Positions 56,795 through 64,000 of a stretch of DNA of 64,000 nucleotides are shown here, piece by piece. The notes beneath the pieces are model-generated. The model was given only the letters and a program-made list of their open reading frames with translations, made no database searches and had not been told where the DNA came from. This DNA comes from Gnetum montanum (Eukaryota > Streptophyta > Gnetopsida > Gnetales > Gnetaceae), in assembly GCA_015680685.1 (NCBI GenBank), contig MNCI01010808.1, forward strand, positions 7,239 through 71,238, written 5' to 3'. How positions within the stretch are numbered: the stretch's first letter is position 1; each line of letters opens with the position of its first letter. Both the position numbers and the translations under genes were made by a program.

Positions 56795-57600
56795 TTATGA
56801 GCAATGGGTATCTCATATACCCAACCATATGAATGATAAGTGTGTATGCACAATTTGGTCAAATTTTGTTGACTTATACTATTTAAATGACCCATGTCCT
56901 AGATAGTAAAGAAAATGGTTACTAGTTGTTGTCTTCCCAGTCATCACTTACATTAACTTTGTTCATATGGCTAAGTGTGATTGAGGTGTAAGGTATTTAT
57001 CTTTATAATTTTTATTATTTTTATCTATAAAGGTACTAAGAATAGAAATTATTGAAATATTTAACTTTACTAATTAATAACTAAACTATCCTAACATGGA
57101 GCATCCATTCCTACTTTCTATACACATCTTGAATGTATACTAACACTAGTAGGTTACCAAGTGTTTACGACTAGGCATACCAAGTATTCATTGATGGGAT
57201 TACCATGCATTAGTATATTACGCTTAAATTGATCATACTCATGTTACTTATGAACTAGAATTTTAAATTCTTAAGTACAAGCAAGTAAACTACATATAAA
57301 GTAGATTTCTTGAAAGTAAACTTAAACTAATATAGTAGAATACTTGAAAGTAAAGTTAAACTATTCCAAGTGCTATAATGAAGAGAAGAAATCTCAATTT
57401 TATTTTCATTCATAAAATTGTGTCTAGATACATATTACACTCATATAAAATTTTATACAATCAATTCTATCCATGCTATAGGTACTCAGAGGGACATTTT
57501 TTCTAGGTCCTATGAAAGAAACCTACAATAGTTTGACTAAGGAAGTAACCAATAATGCTATAAATGGAGTTGATATGCATACTTATATAGGCTTCTGGAG
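56795..57600 (-). repeat. E4 5' LTR (outer end uncertain)
   Basis: Aligns with the E3 LTR through GGTTACCAAGTGT, ACTAACTTTTAATAACTAA-like and TTCATTCCCACTT-like words. Minus-strand TATATAAG at 57582-57589 marks the promoter. The U3 side was not delimited. Confidence 0.55.
57582..57589 (-). promoter_or_regulatory. TATA box of E4 LTR
   Basis: Minus-strand TATATAAG, in the position of the E3 TATA box relative to the LTR inner end. Confidence 0.5.
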
Positions 57601-58686
57601 GATCAGTGTCAACGCACATGTGCCAACACATACTGAGATGCCTTGACAAGGATGCATTAATTTGGATTCATCAATTTAGCTAACTTATTTATACTTCATC
57701 ATATATCATCAAGAAGAACAAATCATATGTCCTATTTACAACATTGCTAGAAGAAGGTGTCATAATTTTTTTCTTACTAGCTTGTAAATATCCCATATGA
57801 GAATAAATATAAATTTCTATATTTTTAGAAAAATTTGGAAGTAATTTAAAATCCACCATAGCAAAGGGATAATATGGATAACTTAGTTCTACTAATAAAA
57901 TCCTAGTTAGATTAGTATTCTTTACCAAATAAGAGTTTGGATCTCCTTTGTGAATAATCTCTAGTTATTGAGAAGAAAATGATTGGTAAGATTATAATAT
58001 TATCATGGAAAAAACCTTTCAAATCATCATCTTTAAGACCAAAAAAACTTCAAATTCTTAACATGTCAATCAACTAGAAACCCTTGCATAATATAAGATG
58101 AAAAGTTTGTTAAATATAATTTAGCATTATATACTAGAACCATGTTATAGGAATGAAACATTTAGAGGGTTATGAAACTAAAACTAAAATAAAATTGTAT
58201 CACCCATAGTCTCTCATTCATATAATTGGTAGTTGGTTTCTCATCTAAAACAAGTATTTTTGGACTTTGATCAATGCACTTATACTTACGAACTTTGGTC
58301 ATCAAGTCCCATCATCCTATTGGATGGTGTAAGAATACCCTATGTTAACAAAGTTCCATCTACAAGGCTTCATTAATGAAACTTTGTTTGTGTATTATAA
58401 TATTTTTATACAATGACTTATTCAAATAATGTACAACATGTCTATATATATCGAACTCATAAGAAAGAAAGATAACTTCATTTATTCCACTTCATCTAGA
58501 TTGTGAATTTTGAGTGAGATCTAAAGAGTCAATGCAAATGAATAAAATTAGAGTTATCTATTGTATCTTTCATGCTTTTCAAAGTTGTAATTACATTATA
58601 AAATATATAAATAATTTTAGGTATAATCTTTTGTTATTGTTAAATATTTATGAAGAATCTTATAAATAGTAGGTATCATTCTATGG
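57601..58686. other. AT-rich stretch, no gene recognised
   Basis: A minus-strand open stretch of 79 codons (57689-57928) has no motif and no relative in the window. The part after about 58400 may be decayed RT leading into the fragment at 58687, but no catalytic box can be read. Confidence 0.3.
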
Positions 58687-58940
58687 GCTAGCAAGTTTCT
58701 AAAAATTTATAACAAGAATTTTAGTGGAATCATGGCTCTAATGATTAATATGATTTCACATGAACTTAATTAGTATATCATAGCTTCCATAATATTAATA
58801 AAGGTCTCATAAATACACCAATTATTTTATTATCAAATTTTAATAGGATGTTTCTAATGGAATGTGATGCAAGTGGATAAGCAATCAAAGGAGTTCTTAA
58901 CTAAGATGGCAAGCTTGTAGCCTATTTTAATGAGAACTTA
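58687..58940 (+). pseudogene. Gypsy RT/RNase H fragment of another lineage
   Basis: ASKFLKIYNKNFSGIMALM (from 58687) matches the A.FYRRFI.NFS.I..P. block at the end of gypsy RT. After a frame change, NTPIILLSNFNRMFLMECDA and then SG are followed by a stop and DGKLVAYFNENL, matching the P.L..PDF...F..E.DAS and AYFS.KL blocks that open RNase H. Homology stops near 58945. Canonical DAS distinguishes it from E1 and E2. Confidence 0.7.
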
Positions 58941-61900
58941 AACATCATTCTTGCATGTTCTATAAGCACCACATGCATACATATCATCATAACACATAAC
59001 ATACATAAAACCTAGCCAATGCACATGACAACTAATGCCTCGCATTACATATGCAAACTTATAAAACAACCAATGTCACATACAAATCATACCTATTCTC
59101 ATGGTAACTTATGCCCCATAGCACCCATGCATAAATTAACCATCATAGCCAACAACACTTTGTTGCTAAGCATCAAATCATGCTACTTCAAAGTAGTACA
59201 TGACCATGACATACATAGACATTGATACATCCATCACCATTAGGATTAATGATATATGCAATACCAATAAAACACATATCCATGTGGTAGCTAGCATAAC
59301 CACACTTAATGTAACATGTGTATAATAGTTATGAGTACCCATAATCAAATATTTGTAGGTAGTCTTTTATTAGTTTTTTTATTATCCTGTATGGTGCTAG
59401 GGGTTGTTAATCGATGGCATGCAACCACTATCTTCTAGAGGACCAATCATAGGTTTAACTAGAAACTCTTCTAGATCACATACTAGCCATAGGGATGAAT
59501 ACACCTATGTTCTTGCACTTCCAATATGAGGCCTAATCTAAGATAGAAACCTCAACAATGCATCATAGTGGGGGTTGTTATAGTATCACCCTTGAAATGC
59601 ATCATGTGACACCACCCAAGAGTCTTGAATTAGCTATGCAAGGGTGAACTTAAGGTGGAGTACGCCTCAATATTTACAATACCTATAAGCACAACATAAG
59701 TGCAAAAAACCTAGTAGTTCAAGGTTAGAGTACACCTAAAGTAATCATACAAGCAATGGACCAACAAGACACATACATATCTATGATCAATGAAGAGTAC
59801 TAACATACATACATAACACTATTTATTTAAAATAGCTAAGATATGCTCCTATTCAAATGCACTTATCCCTAATCTTTGCTCCAAAGAGAAGCATAGTGGC
59901 CTAAGCCAGAGAGGTAAAGCCTTCCTAATAGCCTACATGTCCTTATGATGAGGTGCACAAAGGAATCAAAGCCATGTAGTGTTCAGGTGATAATTAAGAT
60001 AGCTAGACACTTGTAAGTATTTCTACACTTCTTCAGGCTTCTTTCAAAATGAAAATAGTCTTTGATTCACTAACAAGCCATGTTTTCCTATATAAGGACC
60101 AACTCATAATTTCTAAGGTTTCTTATCTCACCAATGCTACTTGCATCATTGAAAAATTACGTAATATATCTATCTTGTTTAAGCCACATAAAACAACATA
60201 AGCAACCCATGCCACATGCATCATCAACATACATTAATACTAAGCATGCACAAATCAAAAACTAGCAATCATAAGTAACCTATATTACATGACTATACAT
60301 ACAAACATGTACATCGTAACCTAGTATTCATAAGCAACAAATGTTTCATAACCCTACATATAACATATGCATCACATAATATCACAATCCAACACATACA
60401 TGATTGGTGATAAAGGTATGGGACCATCCACATCATAACCTTATTAGTATAGATTAAATGTATTAAATACATAAGTAACATACTCATTCTACAATCAAGC
60501 ATCACATATCATCATCATAATACATGGTCTCACCTAAATATCGCACATAGAATACATAACTATCCATGTAAATCACATGATCCTTAAGATACCATACAGT
60601 TAGTCCATAGATTTCAACATACATATTATATTAGTATATAAAACCATGACCCTATTGCCATTGCATTATCACTAACTATCAATTCATTTTTTTGAATCAT
60701 TATCTATTAATCACTACTCATGATGGGATCATGACCTTCATTTTAGGTGTAATCACAACCCATCACAACTCATCCTATCAAGAAAATTGAATAAAAAATT
60801 TATCAATCTTCCATCATGACTTACAGTGAGCATTAGGAGCTCTATCTTGAATGGGCTAGAACAAGTGTCCAATACATTTTCATCATAAAACACACTACAA
60901 TCCAACTATATAACCATTGAAACTAATATTCAAGTTCCAAAACCCTATTCTAATTAGATCATGAGTTATTTTTGACTCATAGTTTATATAAAATATCAAT
61001 CCAAAAAAGTTAAATTAACCCTACAATTATAGAAAAATTAAGATCATAACCTAGTAATCAATTAAAGTACTACAATGGATCCTTATTGTTTTCAACAAAA
61101 TCCATATTATATGATGCCTAATACACATGCATACACCAGGCCTAATACATGAAATTTATTCCAAAAATATAGCATACTCAAGAAATGATGAACTAAATTG
61201 ACATATAACATATTCAAATTTCTATATCTCCCACACTCTTATGTGCATAAGGACACATACATTTCTTAGGAGGAGGAATATGGAAGAGGTAAAGGAAACC
61301 CATCAATCATAATCGAAGTATATGGAAGTCTAAAATGATTACAAAAAAATCAACAACATAGATAAAACTCTAATTTTACCTAACCATCTATTGAACCTAA
61401 TCATAGGTAATAGCAACAAATCAAATCTAGCTCCTGAATAATCCCATGAGCTTACAACATGCACAAAAAAAATAACAATGGTAGTTTCCAAGTTCTTAGA
61501 ATAAACATGCAAAGGATACATTGTCAAAAGGATATAAGGAAAAATATATTTTTATTTTAATAAATTTTTAATATAAAATTATAGTTATTCAACCATTTTC
61601 ATAAGTCCATATGTAATTCTTACTACCTAACTAATACATCAAGGGTCCAAGACACATAACTTAGAAATAGAAGCTCCAATTCAAAACTGATCAAATCAAT
61701 AATAAGAAAATCACACATACTAAATATTCTTCCATAGATAATTCTAAACATCATCAAGCATAGCTATATAACTCAAATTAATAAATTCTAAACACTATGC
61801 ATGAATCATAAACACATATCATAATACTGGACTTTTCCCAATCCTTCATCTTTGCCAATCATAACTCCTACCTAACACATCTTGCAAGATTAGTGTGGGT

Positions 61901-64000
61901 AATCATTTTATGAAATTATAAATGGAAAATATAAATCACCTATCATGAAAAATCATAAGGCAGCATAAAGCATATAATATCACATGCCAATTAGCCCACA
62001 TACACCCTTGACCATGATTCACTCACACACATAACTAGACATCATACCTTATTCTATAAATAAACCTCTTGCATTGTAAAAAACTTTGGAAGCTATTCTA
62101 TGGTGATTAATTTGGATATATCATGTGAAGAATCATGAATGTATCCTTTCAATGTTAAGTAGTAATTACCTTCTATAAGCTACAAATGATAAAACAAGAT
62201 AAAACCTAAAGTCAAGTTAGAAAATTAAGTATCATTTGATTTCACATTACAAGCTAGGAGTAATAAAATAAAGCATAGCCTAAATTCAAATCTAAAACTC
62301 AAGAATGTCATTTCATTTAATATTAATAATTTAATACTATTGATGATAAACATATGTAATGTTAAAATAAGAAACTATCCACATAAGTTCAATATTACCA
62401 GTATGTAAATCAAAGGTTTCCATATTACCTAGTGTAGTCTTTACTTTTACATAAATTTAAAAGTTATATGTTTGTTATAAATATTCATGCTAATGGAAAC
62501 ATAAAAAGTAAAAAATATCCACCTCATAGCTATGAGCATACATTATTTCAAAAAATCATCTCTTGTCATGTAACCCTTTTGGTATTATAAATACTCCTTC
62601 AACATCATTTACAATTTCTTGAAGTTAACTCATAGTAACGACTTTCTTTTCTTTTAACAATATAATTTGTTCCTTCAACTTATTTTTACTTTTCATTTCA
62701 TCTTTTGCAACTATAAATATGTAATTAGAAAAAAAATTCAATGTCATATTAATTTATGCATTTAACTAATATATCTCATGCCTATGAGACCTTACAAATT
62801 CAACTTAAGAACCCCTATTCCCTCAATTAAGTACAAAATCATAATGTTGGAACTAAACTTTTAATATGTAAAGTTACCAAAAATAACAAGAAAATTACAA
62901 TGATTAAGCTATGATACAAAGAACCACATTTGATGTAACTATAAGCAACTAAGGTAAATTATTCAAAACTAAAGAAAATGACAAAGATTCATTAAAATTA
63001 TAGAAATCATAGGAGTCTCCTATAGATAATATGCATATAACATATAGCTTATGATTGGTTAGGAATTAACTTGAATTTATGATTTAAACTACCTTTAATA
63101 CTATTTGATCAACTCAAAGTAAAAATCACCACAACTAAGAATATGAGCTAATAAAAAATAGGAATATTTTCTCTTAATGAGAAGCACAACTCAAAAAATA
63201 CACTTATGATGCAAGTAAAAGTAGAAGTATAGAAATAAGAGAATGAAGTAGAGGCCTTAACTCAATAGAAAGAATAAGTAAATTAGATTGCAAAAAAGGA
63301 CTAGAGCTAATTTTAGCAACAAAGTCTCAACTTTTCCATCTCATCCTTAACTTCCGATTTTGAACCAAACATATAGGCATAAAAAATACTTAGAGTGATG
63401 CAAATGCAAATGCAAGTGATTGAAAAATACCTTTGTATCAATTTATAGGTGCAACAGTAAGAAATAAATTTAATGTAGGTGGTTATGACATGCACCATCT
63501 TATGATTCTTATCTCTTTACCCAAGTAACAATTTCTAATTGCATTACCGTTTTTTCTTGGAAATGAAATAAATATTTATTACTATTGTAGTAGAAAAATT
63601 TAAATGGTTACATTATTATTGTAGTTATTCACATGATGTATTCTCTTATCTTTGAGTTGGTAAAGTATCTTAGATTAGGCTTCTAAGGTTATAGACTCCT
63701 TCTAGGATAAAATTCTTCTTTTCTAACTTGATGTGTGGATGTTGGGGCTACAAAAATTCATCTTATACTTGTGAGATAAGTGATGTATTTTACTTTTATA
63801 CATTAATTACTTCATGCCATGGATCTTGCTAATATCAATAATGTTGAATATTAGAGAAAATTTAAATTAGGCTAGTAAAGGCTATTTCATAAGCATTTGC
63901 AAAGATCTCCATCTTCCTATTGGAACTTCAACTTGTAACAAGTTTTATTCACATAATTCTTTCATTGCTAAATATTATCATGAATATGTTCATGAACCTT
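58941..64000. other. AT-rich region without recognisable genes
   Basis: Rich in ACATAC, CATAAC and ATCATA words, especially 58960-60600. No frame over about 80 codons and no protein motif on either strand. Probably long-decayed repeats. No LTR pair was found inside it. Confidence 0.4.

Noticed and set aside
57689-57928. A 79-codon minus-strand frame as a real gene
   Set aside because: No motif, no relative in the window, and a length expected by chance in 64 kb of AT-rich sequence.

Overview
This window looks like intergenic DNA from a large, AT-rich plant genome. A gymnosperm or another big-genome seed plant fits best, but this is inferred only from the kind and age of the repeats. I see no host gene. 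Nearly everything recognisable is a decayed retroelement: two long Tat/Ogre-type Ty3/gypsy elements, two minus-strand gag-protease elements of a different family, an L1-type LINE and tRNA-derived short repeats. Most open reading stretches are short because old C-to-T decay has filled the genes with stop codons.

Layout. Bases 1-8400 are AT-rich: a degenerate minus-strand reading region (about 2050-4091) and a LINE reverse transcriptase on the plus strand (5260-7620). Bases 8400-22054 are element E1, a plus-strand Tat-like retrotransposon that has lost its 5' end. Bases 22055-25813 hold flanking DNA and the downstream half of element E3 (minus strand). Bases 25814-44688 are element E2, a full-length 18.9 kb relative of E1 with both LTRs and a 5-bp target duplication GCCAT. 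It landed inside the gag gene of E3, whose upstream half (gag start, primer site, LTR promoter) continues at 44694-47590. Bases 47591-53300 are repeats, among them tRNA-like units and a foldback. Bases 53300-57600 are E4, an older and uninterrupted relative of E3, which supplies the empty-site version of the E2 target. Bases 57600-64000 are AT-rich, with one short gypsy RT/RNase H scrap at 58687-58940.

The most interesting result is a separate gene on the antisense strand inside both E1 and E2, placed between protease and reverse transcriptase. In E1 it resolves into eight exons (10761-14767, minus strand). All seven introns have GT and AG ends, and reading phase is preserved across every junction. 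E2 carries the same gene (32418-36860, minus) with matching exon order, near-identical exon lengths (exon 4 is 1050 nt in both) and the same protein features. Each copy has a minus-strand TATA box 123-126 bp upstream of the start codon. Related short repeats ending in AAACTRGC lie on both sides of the antisense gene and again in the element's 3' untranslated region. I do not recognise the protein. Because it lies opposite to the genomic RNA, its introns could survive reverse transcription, so the element may carry an ordinary spliced gene as cargo or as a regulator.
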